Below, piece after piece: positions 27,768 to 37,258 of a DNA stretch of 64,000 nucleotides (within the stretch, counting starts at the first letter, position 1; each line of letters starts with the position of its first letter). Position numbers and translations under genes: made by a program. The stretch covers positions 1-64,000 of the forward strand of contig NZ_JAEPPI010000001.1 in NCBI RefSeq assembly GCF_017641085.1, written 5' to 3'. Source of the DNA: Gracilimonas sp. Lineage in GTDB: Bacteria; Bacteroidota; Rhodothermia; Balneolales; Balneolaceae. A model generated the notes under the pieces. It made no database searches. It saw only the letters and a list, made by a program, of their open reading frames with translations, and was not told the origin of the DNA.

Positions 27768-29723
27768 ATGGGAAAAATCATAGGAATTGACTTAGGAACT
27801 ACCAATTCGTGCGTAGCCGTAATGGAAGGCAACGAGCCGGTGGTGATTCAGAACAGTGAGGGTGGGCGAACTACTCCTTCTGTTGTTGCTTTCACCAAAG
27901 ACGGTGAACGACTGGTTGGAGCGCCTGCAAAACGTCAGGCCATTACTAATCCGGACAAAACTGTTGCTTCCGTAAAACGATTTATGGGCCGCATGTTTGA
28001 CGAGGTTAAGGATGAAACCAAGCAGGTTAACTACAAAATTGTAAAAGGCGATGACAACACGGCACGTGTTGAAATTGAAGATCGCAAATACGCGCCTCAG
28101 GAAATCTCGGCAATGGTGCTTCAAAAAATGAAGCAAACTGCGGAAGAATATCTGGGCGAGAAAGTAACGGAAGCTGTAATTACAGTTCCTGCTTACTTTA
28201 ACGATGCCCAGCGTAAGGCAACACAGGAAGCCGGGAAAATTGCCGGACTGGAAGTGAAACGTATTATTAACGAGCCAACAGCCGCTTCCCTGGCTTATGG
28301 ACTGGACAAAAAAGATGATGACCAAACCATCGTAGTGTATGACCTCGGTGGCGGTACTTTTGATGTGTCCATCCTGGAATTAGGTGACGGTGTGTTTGAA
28401 GTGAAATCTACTAACGGTGATACACATCTTGGTGGTGATGACTTTGACCAACGCATCATCGACTTCCTGGCCGATGAGTTTAAGAAAGATGAAGGTATTG
28501 ACCTTCGCAAAGATCCAATGGCCATGCAGCGACTGAAAGATGCTGCTGAGAAAGCTAAGATCGAACTTTCAAGCTCTCAAAAAACGAACATCAACCTGCC
28601 ATTTGTGACGGCAACCGATTCAGGACCTAAGCACCTGAACATTGACCTGAGTCGTGCCAAGTTTGAGCAGCTGGCTGATGACCTGATCAAACGGTCTATC
28701 GACCCTTGCAAGAAAGCACTGGACGATGCAGGGTTTACCAAGAATGATATCGACCAGGTAATTCTGGTGGGTGGTTCAACCCGAATTCCGAAAATTCAGG
28801 AAGCGGTTAAAGAATTCTTTGGTAAAGACCCAAGCAAAGGCGTAAATCCTGATGAAGTAGTCGCAGTTGGTGCAGCTATTCAGGGTGGTGTAATGTCGGG
28901 TGATGTGGAAGATGTTGTTCTTCTGGATGTGACCCCGCTTACCCTCGGAATTGAGACCATGGGCGGTGTAATGACACCTCTTATCGAAGCCAACAGCACC
29001 ATTCCAACCAGCAAGTCACAGACATTCTCAACAGCTGCCGATAATCAGAGCAGCGTAGAGATTCATGTGTTGCAGGGTGAACGAGCTAAGGCGCAGGACA
29101 ACAGAACGCTCGGTCGTTTCCACTTAGATGGAATTCCGCCGGCACCACGCGGAGTTCCTCAAATCGAGGTTTCCTTTGATATGGATGCCAACGGTGTACT
29201 GAACATTAAGGCACAGGATAAAGGAACCGGTAAAGAGCAAAGTATCCGTATTGAATCTTCTTCAGGATTGTCTGATGAGGAAATCGAAAAAATGAAGAAA
29301 GCTGCTGAAGAACACGCAGAAGAAGACAAGAAGATTAAAGAGCGTGTTGAGAAACTTAATGAGGCTGACAGTCTTGTATTCTCTACCCGCAAGCAGCTTG
29401 ACGAATACGGCGACAAGATCTCCGATGACAATAAGAAAGCCATTGAAGATGCTCTTGAAACCCTCGAAAAAGCACATAAAGAAGAAAACATGGACGAGAT
29501 TGATTCAGCGATTGAAGCTGTAAATCAGGCTTGGTCCGGTGCTTCTGAAGAAATCTACAAAGCTACTCAGGAAGAAGTTGCTGCAGGTGGTGCAGCCGGA
29601 GCCGGAGCTGCCGGAGGTCCAACTCCCGGCGCTGATAGTGCATCCGCTTCCGAAGAATCTGATGAAGGCGATGACGCCGTAGATGCAGATTACGAAGTAG
29701 TTGACGATGAAGATAAGAAGTAA
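27768..29723 (+). CDS. dnaK: Molecular chaperone DnaK (Hsp70)
   Basis: The 651-residue protein is full-length. The ATPase domain shows [26 protein letters not shown] and the [14 protein letters not shown] phosphate loop. The substrate-binding domain has [16 protein letters not shown] and [12 protein letters not shown], followed by the helical lid. The Gly/Ala-rich linker and acidic tail end [13 protein letters not shown], close to the usual EEVDD-type end. dnaJ and grpE are not adjacent. It is preceded by a hairpin gap after hsp20 and followed by a strong terminator. Confidence 0.98.
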   Translation: MGKIIGIDLGTTNSCVAVMEGNEPVVIQNSEGGRTTPSVVAFTKDGERLVGAPAKRQAITNPDKTVASVKRFMGRMFDEVKDETKQVNYKIVKGDDNTARVEIEDRKYAPQEISAMVLQKMKQTAEEYLGEKVTEAVITVPAYFNDAQRKATQEAGKIAGLEVKRIINEPTAASLAYGLDKKDDDQTIVVYDLGGGTFDVSILELGDGVFEVKSTNGDTHLGGDDFDQRIIDFLADEFKKDEGIDLRKDPMAMQRLKDAAEKAKIELSSSQKTNINLPFVTATDSGPKHLNIDLSRAKFEQLADDLIKRSIDPCKKALDDAGFTKNDIDQVILVGGSTRIPKIQEAVKEFFGKDPSKGVNPDEVVAVGAAIQGGVMSGDVEDVVLLDVTPLTLGIETMGGVMTPLIEANSTIPTSKSQTFSTAADNQSSVEIHVLQGERAKAQDNRTLGRFHLDGIPPAPRGVPQIEVSFDMDANGVLNIKAQDKGTGKEQSIRIESSSGLSDEEIEKMKKAAEEHAEEDKKIKERVEKLNEADSLVFSTRKQLDEYGDKISDDNKKAIEDALETLEKAHKEENMDEIDSAIEAVNQAWSGASEEIYKATQEEVAAGGAAGAGAAGGPTPGADSASASEESDEGDDAVDADYEVVDDEDKK

Positions 29724-29759
29724 GTAAAGTATAGCTCACTTACTCACGCAGATAAATCT

Positions 29760-29792
29760 AATCCCGGCGGGTTTTCCCGTTGGGATTTTTTT
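29760..29792 (+). terminator. Intrinsic terminator of dnaK
   Basis: AATCCCGGCGGG pairs with CCCGTTGGGATT around a short TTTT loop, followed by seven T. It lies 36 bases after the dnaK stop. Confidence 0.9.
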
Positions 29793-29897
29793 GTTTGTGG
29801 TAATGATGCTTTGTGGAGTGAGCACGGGTAAGGTAGGTGTGATGGGTGATCTTGATATAAAGAGAATATTACATCAGTGAGGGTCGGTCAGATTCAA

Positions 29898-30181
29898 CTC
29901 CATCACCCGGCTCTTTTTGAAAGTGCTATATGAACACGCTCCGGCAGAGCCGAATGATGGAGTTTGCTTTTATTTATAGTCCATCATTCCGCTCAGGTAA
30001 TTAAGTTGATTTAGTTTGACCAAAAGGGAGCGGGGTGATGGATGGGGTTGATTCGATGTATTCGTTAATAATGCTTTTTGATGGGACACGAATGAGACAG
30101 ATCGAGCTGATTTTCACCGATGTAGAATATTCTTATTCCGTGGTCATCCAACGTATCCATGTCATCCGTGTTCCATCAAAA
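29898..30181. repeat. Three stacked intergenic hairpins between dnaK and tsaD
   Basis: This 490-base gap carries no credible gene. Hairpin 1: CTCCATCACCCGGCTCT (29898-29914) with AGAGCCGAATGATGGAG (29946-29962), 15 of 17 paired. Hairpin 2: CCATCATTCCGCTC (29981-29994) with GAGCGGGGTGATGG (30028-30041); its arms are relatives of those of hairpin 1. Hairpin 3: arms 30076-30102 and 30155-30181, 22 of 27 positions complementary, starting TTTTGATGG and containing the ATCCGTG/ATCCATG word. The 29793-29897 stretch shows nothing recognisable. Confidence 0.75.
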
Positions 30182-30216
30182 GTGTCTTTCAAGCCCAACA
30201 TTCGTATCTTTGAGGC

Positions 30217-31200
30217 ATGAATATTCTCGGAATTGAATCCTCTTGTGATGATACTTCAGCAGCGGTTTTAACAGCTGAAGGAATAAAATCGAATGTTATT
30301 GCTTCGCAGTCTATACACCTCAAATTCGGGGGAGTGGTGCCGGAGCTGGCATCGCGGGCTCATCAAAAAACTATTACACAAACTGTAAACCAGGCGCTGC
30401 AAGAAGCAGACGTTTCATTGGATGAAATGGATGCCATTGCCGTAACCCAGGGCCCCGGATTGCTGGGCTCACTGTTGGTTGGAACCTGTTTTGCCAAAGG
30501 ACTTTCCCTTTCCCGAAACATCCCGCTGATTGGGATTAACCATATGGATGCCCACATCTATGCTAACTTCATCGACCACAGCCCTGAGTTTCCCTTAGTG
30601 GCGCTTACGGTGTCGGGCGGGCATACACAGCTGGTGCATGTGCAGTCGGCCTTTGAGCACGAAATTATCGGGCAGACACGGGATGATGCTGCCGGAGAGG
30701 CTTTCGATAAAATCGGTAAGCTGCTCAGGCTGCCCTATCCGGCCGGGCCTCACATGGATCGTTTGGCTAAAGACGGGGACCCTAAGTTCCATAAATTTCC
30801 GCAGGCTTTGCTTCAGGAGGGATTGGATTTCAGCTTCTCGGGTTTAAAAACCAGTGTATTGTATTACCTGCAGGATAAAGAAGAGGACTGGATTCAGGAG
30901 CACATGAATGATATATGCGCCAGCGTTTCCTTTGCGATTGCTGAAGTGTTGGTGAAAAAGTTAAAACGCGCAATTAAAAAAACCGGGGTTAAAACAGTGC
31001 TGTTGGCCGGCGGAGTGTCGGCGAATTCCATGCTGAGAGAGAAATCAGAAAAAATGGCCAAAGAAATGGGTGTTCAGCTGTTCTCCCCAAAAATTAGCTA
31101 TTGCACCGATAACGCAGCCATGATTGCCATCACCGGAAAAATGAAAGCCGAAGCCGGTCAGTTTGATGATCTGGATATGGTTCCCTACGCTTCGCTTTAG
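30217..31200 (+). CDS. tsaD: tRNA N6-threonylcarbamoyladenosine transferase TsaD
   Basis: The 327-residue enzyme transfers threonylcarbamoyl to A37 of ANN-reading tRNAs. It begins MNILGIESSCDDTSAAVL and carries the metal-binding NHMDAH motif, TVSGGHTQLV, DDAAGEAFDKIGKLL and AGGVSANSMLRE, all typical of the ASKHA fold. ATG follows directly after the stacked hairpins. It is convergent with rnhA. Confidence 0.97.
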   Translation: MNILGIESSCDDTSAAVLTAEGIKSNVIASQSIHLKFGGVVPELASRAHQKTITQTVNQALQEADVSLDEMDAIAVTQGPGLLGSLLVGTCFAKGLSLSRNIPLIGINHMDAHIYANFIDHSPEFPLVALTVSGGHTQLVHVQSAFEHEIIGQTRDDAAGEAFDKIGKLLRLPYPAGPHMDRLAKDGDPKFHKFPQALLQEGLDFSFSGLKTSVLYYLQDKEEDWIQEHMNDICASVSFAIAEVLVKKLKRAIKKTGVKTVLLAGGVSANSMLREKSEKMAKEMGVQLFSPKISYCTDNAAMIAITGKMKAEAGQFDDLDMVPYASL

Positions 31201-31218
31201 GGAATTAAAAATTTAAAG

Positions 31219-31267
31219 TGAAAAATTTAAAATTAGGGTGCATCCAATTTTAAATTTTGAATTTTTC
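31219..31267. repeat. Intergenic hairpin, TTTAAAATT word family
   Basis: The A/T-rich gap between convergent tsaD and rnhA has arms TGAAAAATTTAAAATT and AATTTTAAATTTTG (then AATTTTTCA) around a central GGGTGCATCC, with further variants of AAATTTAAA on the left. It may act as a terminator for both strands. Confidence 0.6.
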
Positions 31268-31269
31268 AT

Positions 31270-31713
31270 TTAAAACTTCTTCGATTCGGCTACGGCGAGT
31301 TGGTCTGCCCGTTCATTTAGTTCAATGCCGGCATGGCCTTTTACCTTCACCCATTTTACATCGTGGGGTTTCATAGCTTCCAGCATATCCTGCCACAACT
31401 CTTTGTTCTCAACCGGTTTTTTGTCGGCTTTTCTCCATCCGCGTTTCTGCCAGCTGTCAATCCATCCCTGGGTAAAGGCGTTAATAATGAGGGCGCTGTC
31501 GCTGTGGATTATGACCGTGCAGGGTTTATTCAATGCGTTTAAGGCCTCAGTTACGGCCTGCATCTCCATTCGGTTATTGGTGGTTTGTGGATCTCCTCCC
31601 GACAGTTCTTTCTCTTTTCCATTCCAAATAAGGACGGCTCCCCATCCTCCCGGACCGGGATTTCCGCTACAGGCACCATCGGTGTAAACAATAACTTCCG
31701 GCTTCTTAGACAT
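31270..31713 (-). CDS. rnhA: Ribonuclease HI
   Basis: This 147-residue enzyme cuts RNA in RNA-DNA hybrids. The catalytic set is visible: Asp12 ([11 protein letters not shown]), Glu50 (NNRMEMQAV), Asp72 (IHSDSALI) and a C-terminal Asp in the NERADQLA motif. Its start overlaps the end of pyrF by 8 bases, so the two genes are coupled on the minus strand. Confidence 0.96.
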   Translation of the reverse strand: MSKKPEVIVYTDGACSGNPGPGGWGAVLIWNGKEKELSGGDPQTTNNRMEMQAVTEALNALNKPCTVIIHSDSALIINAFTQGWIDSWQKRGWRKADKKPVENKELWQDMLEAMKPHDVKWVKVKGHAGIELNERADQLAVAESKKF

Positions 31714-32545
31714 ATTTTTTCGTGATTGAACTTAATTTCTGTTTCATCGATTTGGCTTGTTCGGCTACATACTCAGGCCAGTCGCCTTCATCCTTTCCTG
31801 CGTAGATAATGCCCCGGCTGGAGTTAATAAGGGGAATTCCGGTATGATGAGTTAATGCTTTTTCAAGTTCCGAAATAGAACCGCCCTGAGCCCCGATGCC
31901 CGGAATAAGCAAAGCTCCTTCGGGGTGATACTTTAACACAGAAGAGGCCTCTTCCGCTTGCGTGGCGCCAATAACCATCCCTAAATGGGTATCTGAAAAA
32001 CGTGATTTTTTCGACAGCTGATCTGCAATGTACTCCGACATGGACTCGAAGTTTTTATAGGGCTGTTTGAGGAAGTCGGAAGCCCCGGAGTTTGAGGTCA
32101 AGGCCAGTACATACATACCTTTGGTTTCATCTTTGGAAAAAGCTTCCATCGTTTCGAAACCCATCAGCGGGTTTATAGTGATGGCATCCACATTAAACTC
32201 GTCGAAGTATGCTTTTTTGTAATGGTCGGCTGTTGAGCTGATATCGCCTCGCTTGGCATCGGCAATAATGATTTTATTTTCCGGGATGTGCCTGATCACT
32301 TCCTCAAATACAGACAATCCGTCTTTACCCAAAGCTTCAAAAAAAGCCAGATTGGGTTTAAAAGCAGCGGCGTGCTCAGCCGTGTAATCGATTACGAGTT
32401 TACAGAAATAGCTGACTTGCTCCTCACGAGATTCAAACTGCTGCTTAACAGGATCAGGAAGAAGATCTAGGTTGGGATCAAGTCCTACACATAAGGTAGA
32501 GCCGGTTTCTTGTACTGAGGCTCTTAGTTTTTCTGTAAATGTCAT
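31706..32545 (-). CDS. pyrF: Orotidine-5'-phosphate decarboxylase (type 2)
   Basis: The product (279 residues from ATG at 32545) makes UMP from OMP. It has [13 protein letters not shown], the catalytic [11 protein letters not shown] segment, [12 protein letters not shown], and [10 protein letters not shown] near the phosphate-binding loop, matching the longer type 2 PyrF family. A TTG extension to 32617 is open, but it would run into the repeat word; [14 protein letters not shown] is the natural N-terminus. It lies upstream of rnhA. Confidence 0.93.
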   Translation of the reverse strand: MTFTEKLRASVQETGSTLCVGLDPNLDLLPDPVKQQFESREEQVSYFCKLVIDYTAEHAAAFKPNLAFFEALGKDGLSVFEEVIRHIPENKIIIADAKRGDISSTADHYKKAYFDEFNVDAITINPLMGFETMEAFSKDETKGMYVLALTSNSGASDFLKQPYKNFESMSEYIADQLSKKSRFSDTHLGMVIGATQAEEASSVLKYHPEGALLIPGIGAQGGSISELEKALTHHTGIPLINSSRGIIYAGKDEGDWPEYVAEQAKSMKQKLSSITKKYV

Positions 32546-32615
32546 GCCATGAAAATTTTTGCTGAAGATAACATTTCTGAAACCCAATGTTTTATTTGAA
32601 ATGACTGTTAGTGAC

Positions 32616-32700
32616 AAGGTATTAGGTGTTAGGTTTTAGTTTGTTCTTTTAGATAAAAAAGGCAAAAACTAAAACCTAACACCTTGGAACTAAAACCTTT
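32616..32700. repeat. Intergenic inverted repeat, GTTAGGTTTTAG word family, copy 2
   Basis: A perfect 19-base inverted pair (AGGTGTTAGGTTTTAGTTT at 32624-32642; complement at 32666-32684) encloses a 23-base loop, in the divergent gap upstream of pyrF. The left flank ACAAGGTATT and right flank ACCTTGGAACTAAAACCT add further word variants. It contains the 17-mer common to four loci. Confidence 0.88.
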
Positions 32701-32721
32701 CCTATAAATCATTCTTCTCAG

Positions 32722-32763
32722 ACCCTGAAACAAGCCTGCCTGTCGGCAGACAGGTTCAGGGGT
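32722..32763. repeat. Intergenic hairpin with CCTGAA...TTCAGG ends
   Basis: Outer arms CCTGAA (724-729) and TTCAGG (755-760) flank a perfect inner hairpin CCTGTC / GACAGG with a 4-base loop GGCA. It is in the divergent gap between pyrF and the amidohydrolase gene, which also has a CACGAAA-family relative at about 32840-32865. Confidence 0.6.
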
Positions 32764-32958
32764 GACAACTTACTTACCGATACACAAAGTGGAAAAACTC
32801 TCAATTTTTTATAATCGAACTCAGATGAACAACTTTTTTGCGCTTTCGTGCTTTAGTGGCAAAAACAGAAGCGTTACTTGTATATACTTGTAAAACGATT
32901 GGGCTGGTTCGCTAAATTTTTTAGCTTCTTTCACTTCAAATTAAATAAGCCGAATACT

Positions 32959-35900
32959 ATGGAAAAGCACACGTTTGTAAATAAATGGATCAAATTATTG
33001 TTCGCCGGGTTGCTGGTAATTTCAATACCTCAGTTGTCAGCTGCTCAGGATGGTGAAGCCGAAGCAGATAGTACCGAAGAAGAGAAGAATAATGATTTAC
33101 CACTGGAACCCGGTCGTGAATTTTCTTTCAACCTGAATGAAGGATCCTGGATAGCCCTTGATGTGAGCCCGGATGGCAAAACCATAGTATTTGACTACCT
33201 CGGTGATCTCTATACCATCCCGATGGAAGGTGGGGAAGCTACCCAATTAACCGAAGGCATGCAGTTCGATAGTCAGCCACGGTTCAGCCCGGATGGGAAA
33301 AAGATTGCTTTTATATCGGATGCTTCCGGTGGAGAAGGTGTGTGGATCTATGACTTCGAAACCGAGGAGAAAGAACAGCTTACAAAAGGAAAAGATGATG
33401 AGTATCAGTCTCCGGAGTGGATGCCTGATGGCAAGTATGTAATTGCCTCGAAAGATGACCCCGGCAACCACAAGATTTGGATGTATCACATTGACGGAGG
33501 CTCCGGTGTGGCTTTGACTGATGAGCCCGGCAACCTGCGTATGTTGGAAGGAGCTTTCGGCGCGGATGACCGTTACATATGGTTTTCGAGACGATTCGGA
33601 ACCTGGAATTACAATGCCAGTTTGCCCCAATATCAGATTGCTACTTATGATCGTGAAACAGGGGATATTACGGTACAGTCCAATCGCTATGGTTCTTCAT
33701 TCCGCCCCACACTTTCAAGCGATGGCAAGTGGCTGGTGTATGGTACCCGCCATGATGAGTATACAGGATTGGTAAAAAGAGATCTGGTGACCGGAGACGA
33801 AAGCTGGCTGGCCTACCCGGTTCAGCATGATGATCAGGAATCACGGGCTTCCAGAGATGTACTGCCCGGGATGTCGTTCACCCCGGATAACAAGTTTGTG
33901 GTTGCCTCTTATGGAGGTAAAATCTGGAAGCTGCCCATTGATGGTGGAGATGCCATTGAGATTCCGTTTTCAGTAAACTCAACCATAGAGCTTGGCCCTG
34001 AGCTGGATTTCGACTATCCCATTGAAGATACGCCCCAGTTTGAAATCACACAGATTCGGGATGCTGTTCCTTCTCCGGATGGACGAAAAATTGCCTTCAC
34101 TGCATTGAATGAAATTTACACCATGGTGCTTCCCGATGGAGAGCCTAAGAAATTGGTGGACCTGGACGAAACTCAGGCTCAACCCGTTTGGTCACCCGAT
34201 GGAGAATGGATTGCGTTTGTTACCTGGACGCCCGAAACAGGAAAGGTTTATAAAGTTCGGCCAAATGGACGCCGGCTGCAACAACTTAATGAAGAGGAAG
34301 GGGTATTCCAGGATCCCGTTTGGAATAACGATGGCAGCCGCATTGTGTTGATCAAAGGTCAGCCTCAGGATTTTCGCAATGCAACTCGAAGGACGGCTTT
34401 TCAGGGAACCAGCGATTTAATATGGATTGATGCAGATGGAAGCGAAAACAATTTTATTACCTATACAAATGGTCGGGGAAATCCTCATTTTGTAAAAGGA
34501 TCAGACCGGATTTATCTGTCGAGCTGGGGAGGGCTTTCCTCCATTCGCTGGGATGGAACTAATGAAAAAGAACACCTGGAAGTAAGCAGGAGCGGAGGAG
34601 GTACAGCTTCCTGGATCAGGATGGCTCCCGAAGGAGATCAGGCGCTGGCTCAGGTTCGTAACGACCTGTTTGTGGTGACTGTGCCAAAAGTAGGTGGTGA
34701 AGCCCCGGAAATTCGTGTGGGCGGTTCATCCAGTCAATTCCCGAGTAAACAACTTACTGATATTGGAGGGCAGTTCCCTGCATGGAGCTGGGATGCCAAT
34801 CGTGTACACTGGTCGATCGGGAATGCACACGTTATTTATGACTTTGATGACGAGCAGGCCTATGAAGACAGTGTAAAAGCTGCCAAAGAAATGGAAGAAG
34901 AGAAGGCAGAAGATGAAGCCGGGGAGGCTGAATCAGAAGAAGAATCTGACGAAGAAGAGGAGAAAGAAGAAGACAAAGCATACCAACCTCAGGAAATAGA
35001 GATTACCGTAATGGCCAACCGTGATATTCCGGAAGGTATTCTGGTGCTTCGCGGTGCAAGACTCATTACTATGAACGGGGACGAAATTATTGAGAATGCC
35101 GATTTGGTTATTCAGGATAACCGGATTATTGGGGTTGGCAAACGGGGGGAAGTTACTATCCCGGAGGGTGCTGAGATCATGGAAATGAATGGCAAGACTA
35201 TTATTCCCGGGTTTGTGGATACACACGCCCATTTCCGGCATCCGGTGAACTTGCACCGGGGTGAGTTTTGGTCGTACCTGACGAATCTGGCCTATGGTGT
35301 TATCACCACGCGAGATCCGCAAACAGCTACCACCGATGTACTCACCTATCAGGATTTGGTGCATGCAGGGAAGCTGTTAGGTCCAAGAGTTTACTCTACA
35401 GGTCCGGGTGTTTTCAGTAGCGAAGATATCAGTGATTTGGATCATGCCCGGGACGTGTTAACCCGATACAGTAAATATTATGATACCAAGACCATAAAAA
35501 TGTACGGTGCCGGAAACCGTGAACAACGGCAGTGGATTATTCAGGCTGCGAAAGAGCAGGAGCTGATGCCAACTACAGAGGGTTCACTCGATTTCAAGGA
35601 AAACCTGACGCAGGTAATTGACGGTTATCCGGGGCATGAGCACTCTTTTCCGGTGTTCCCCCTGTATAAAGATGTGATTGATCTGGTTGCATTTTCCAGA
35701 ACGGTTTACACGCCCACCTTGCTGGTTGCTTATGGCGGCCCGTGGGCAGAAAATTACTTTTATGCTATCGAACGTCCACATGATGAACCCAAACTTCAGC
35801 GGTTTATGCCCCATCAAAACCTGGACGAGCGTACACGACGCCGAAATGCCGGTTGGTTTATGGAAGAAGAGCATGTATTTGAAGAGCTTTCTGTTTTTGT

Positions 35901-36294
35901 AAAAGACCTGGTTGAAGCGGGCGGACGTGCCGGAGTTGGAAGTCATGGTCAGCTTCAGGGACTTGGATACCATTGGGAGCTCTGGGCTATGCAGGCCGGA
36001 GGAATTTCCGAACACGATATTCTGAAAGTAGCCACCATTCAGGGAGCTGATGGCATTGGGTTGGATCAGGATTTAGGATCTATAGAAGAAGGAAAGCTAG
36101 CCGATCTTGTGATACTGAACAGCAATCCGCTGGATAACATCAGAAGTACGGCTGATATCTCACATATTATGAAAAACGGGTATATGTACGAAGCTGAAAC
36201 GCTGGACGAAGTATTTCCGAATCAGCAAGAGCTACCAACCTTCTGGTGGCAAAATAATGAACCAAGTAATGTTCCCGGTGTCGAAAAGGAATAA
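32959..36294 (+). CDS. WD40-like propeller / amidohydrolase fusion, exported
   Basis: From the ATG at 32959 the product is 1111 residues. A signal peptide (WIKLLFAGLLVISIPQLSAAQ) leads into TolB/WD40-like beta-propeller repeats with PDG motifs (LDVSPDGKTIVFD, PRFSPDGKKIAFISD, PVWSPDGEWIAFVT) to about residue 620. A very acidic linker rich in Glu/Asp follows (about 34870-34980), then an amidohydrolase domain: GKTIIPGFVDTHAHFRHP with the HxH zinc motif, and SIEEGKLADLVILNSNPLD at the end. The family is widespread in Bacteroidota and of uncertain substrate; peptides or cyclic amides are possible. A TTG 81 bases upstream was rejected because it precedes the signal peptide. Confidence 0.85.
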   Translation: MEKHTFVNKWIKLLFAGLLVISIPQLSAAQDGEAEADSTEEEKNNDLPLEPGREFSFNLNEGSWIALDVSPDGKTIVFDYLGDLYTIPMEGGEATQLTEGMQFDSQPRFSPDGKKIAFISDASGGEGVWIYDFETEEKEQLTKGKDDEYQSPEWMPDGKYVIASKDDPGNHKIWMYHIDGGSGVALTDEPGNLRMLEGAFGADDRYIWFSRRFGTWNYNASLPQYQIATYDRETGDITVQSNRYGSSFRPTLSSDGKWLVYGTRHDEYTGLVKRDLVTGDESWLAYPVQHDDQESRASRDVLPGMSFTPDNKFVVASYGGKIWKLPIDGGDAIEIPFSVNSTIELGPELDFDYPIEDTPQFEITQIRDAVPSPDGRKIAFTALNEIYTMVLPDGEPKKLVDLDETQAQPVWSPDGEWIAFVTWTPETGKVYKVRPNGRRLQQLNEEEGVFQDPVWNNDGSRIVLIKGQPQDFRNATRRTAFQGTSDLIWIDADGSENNFITYTNGRGNPHFVKGSDRIYLSSWGGLSSIRWDGTNEKEHLEVSRSGGGTASWIRMAPEGDQALAQVRNDLFVVTVPKVGGEAPEIRVGGSSSQFPSKQLTDIGGQFPAWSWDANRVHWSIGNAHVIYDFDDEQAYEDSVKAAKEMEEEKAEDEAGEAESEEESDEEEEKEEDKAYQPQEIEITVMANRDIPEGILVLRGARLITMNGDEIIENADLVIQDNRIIGVGKRGEVTIPEGAEIMEMNGKTIIPGFVDTHAHFRHPVNLHRGEFWSYLTNLAYGVITTRDPQTATTDVLTYQDLVHAGKLLGPRVYSTGPGVFSSEDISDLDHARDVLTRYSKYYDTKTIKMYGAGNREQRQWIIQAAKEQELMPTTEGSLDFKENLTQVIDGYPGHEHSFPVFPLYKDVIDLVAFSRTVYTPTLLVAYGGPWAENYFYAIERPHDEPKLQRFMPHQNLDERTRRRNAGWFMEEEHVFEELSVFVKDLVEAGGRAGVGSHGQLQGLGYHWELWAMQAGGISEHDILKVATIQGADGIGLDQDLGSIEEGKLADLVILNSNPLDNIRSTADISHIMKNGYMYEAETLDEVFPNQQELPTFWWQNNEPSNVPGVEKE

Positions 36295-36296
36295 TG

Positions 36297-36358
36297 TGTT
36301 TAAGTGTTAACGTGTTTAAGATCAAACTACTCTTTAACACGTTAACACACTAACACTT
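36297..36358. repeat. Intergenic hairpin, GTGTTAAC word family
   Basis: GTGTTAACGTGTTTAAGA (36304-36321) pairs with TCTTTAACACGTTAACAC (36331-36348) with one bulge. More variants (TGTGTTTA, ACACTAACAC) continue on both sides. It fills the gap between convergent genes and may terminate both. Confidence 0.8.
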
Positions 36359-36363
36359 TTCAA

Positions 36364-37038
36364 TTATAGAACTGACTCTTTAAATACCTCTTCAAATCCG
36401 TGGGGAGGCCGGTCGAGTGTCCAGGTTTCGAAATAGAAGTGCCGTTCAGATCTGAATTTCTTGCCGTTAATGCTGAAAAAGCGGAAAGTTTCCGGTACCA
36501 ATTCCTGCAGCGGATAGAACATCTCCGTGTACACGTTCTCCTTTGAGAATATGTGTAGGTCAAATCCGTCTTTCGCCTGCTCTTTGTACACAACGATATG
36601 CCCATCCTCCAGGGCTTCTTTCAGCTCCTCCTTCAGATGCCCTACGTTGGAGTTGATATCAATGTGCAGGCTTTCGATGTCCAGGTCTGTTGTTTCTGCA
36701 GCCGAAAGCACACATACTTCACCTAATTCCAGCGCAGAGACTGCGTTAGAAATTGAAGCAGCCTTCCCATTTGCTGTGAACACGTTCTTGTCAGGAAATG
36801 CCTTCTCAAGGGCAGTTATTACTTTTTCATACCCGGAAATCATGTTCAACCCAAATCGCTCTTGAGCCAAATCGGTTCCCGTTAAGTAGAACTTTGAATA
36901 GGTGGGGTCAGGCTTCATGAAATCTTCGAGGGTCGATTCCATCTCATCCGACTTTTTGTTGGGCGTTCGTTCGGCAAGTTTATCCAGCCGCTGGTCGTGA
37001 TGAAAAAAGAGTTTGAAGATGTCGGTCGAAGTATTCAT
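36364..37038 (-). CDS. Unrecognised protein, 224 residues
   Basis: I do not recognise this protein. It is soluble, without a signal peptide or membrane helix, with an acidic helical part (NVGHLKEELKEALEDG) and motifs such as VFTANGKAASISNAVSALELG and EVCVLSAAETTDLDIESLHI. It ends ETWTLDRPPHGFEEVF. Codon use looks like that of its neighbours. It lies between hairpins on both sides: a convergent hairpin at its end and a long inverted repeat before its start, so it is probably monocistronic. Confidence 0.55.
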   Translation of the reverse strand: MNTSTDIFKLFFHHDQRLDKLAERTPNKKSDEMESTLEDFMKPDPTYSKFYLTGTDLAQERFGLNMISGYEKVITALEKAFPDKNVFTANGKAASISNAVSALELGEVCVLSAAETTDLDIESLHIDINSNVGHLKEELKEALEDGHIVVYKEQAKDGFDLHIFSKENVYTEMFYPLQELVPETFRFFSINGKKFRSERHFYFETWTLDRPPHGFEEVFKESVL

Positions 37039-37065
37039 TGATTAGGGTAACATTCTTTAATAATT

Positions 37066-37176
37066 GAGTCATTCTGAGGCTTTGCCGAAGAATCTTCAAG
37101 AGTCTGATAGTACATCACAATCACTTTATGCAGTTGAAGATCCTTCCCCCGATTCTCGGGATCAGGATGACTTGAG
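37066..37176. repeat. Long imperfect inverted repeat, GTCATTCTGA...GAAGAATCTTC type
   Basis: The left arm (37066-37100) and right arm (37133-37176) pair in two blocks: GAGTCATTCTGA with TCAGGATGACTTG, and GAAGAATCTTCAAG with GTTGAAGATCCTTC. The word GTCATTCTGA with GAAGAATCT is one I have seen dispersed in other Bacteroidota genomes. The copy lies 5' of the 36364 gene and 3' of hppA. Confidence 0.7.
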
Positions 37177-37205
37177 AAAACAAATTGTTTGATTCAAATA
37201 ACAAA

Positions 37206-37238
37206 AAAGCCCCGCCCATAATTTATGGGCGGGGCTTT
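37206..37238 (-). terminator. Intrinsic terminator downstream of hppA
   Basis: A perfect 15-bp GC-rich stem (AAAGCCCCGCCCATA / TATGGGCGGGGCTTT) with a 3-base loop lies just past the hppA stop on the minus strand. It is followed by more T on that strand (AAAAAA before 37206 on the plus strand), giving a classic terminator that could work on both strands. Confidence 0.92.
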
Positions 37239-37258
37239 AAAATACGTGCTTTTTAAGC

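Noticed and set aside
27792-28325. Open frame of 177 codons antisense to dnaK
   Set aside because: Typical shadow of a long conserved gene; no homology expected and no promoter.
30035-30220. Short open frame of 61 codons in the dnaK-tsaD gap
   Set aside because: It runs through the third hairpin and ends at tsaD; composition follows the repeat, with no family match.
32546-32617. TTG extension of pyrF
   Set aside because: It runs into the repeat word and lies before the natural N-terminus [14 protein letters not shown].
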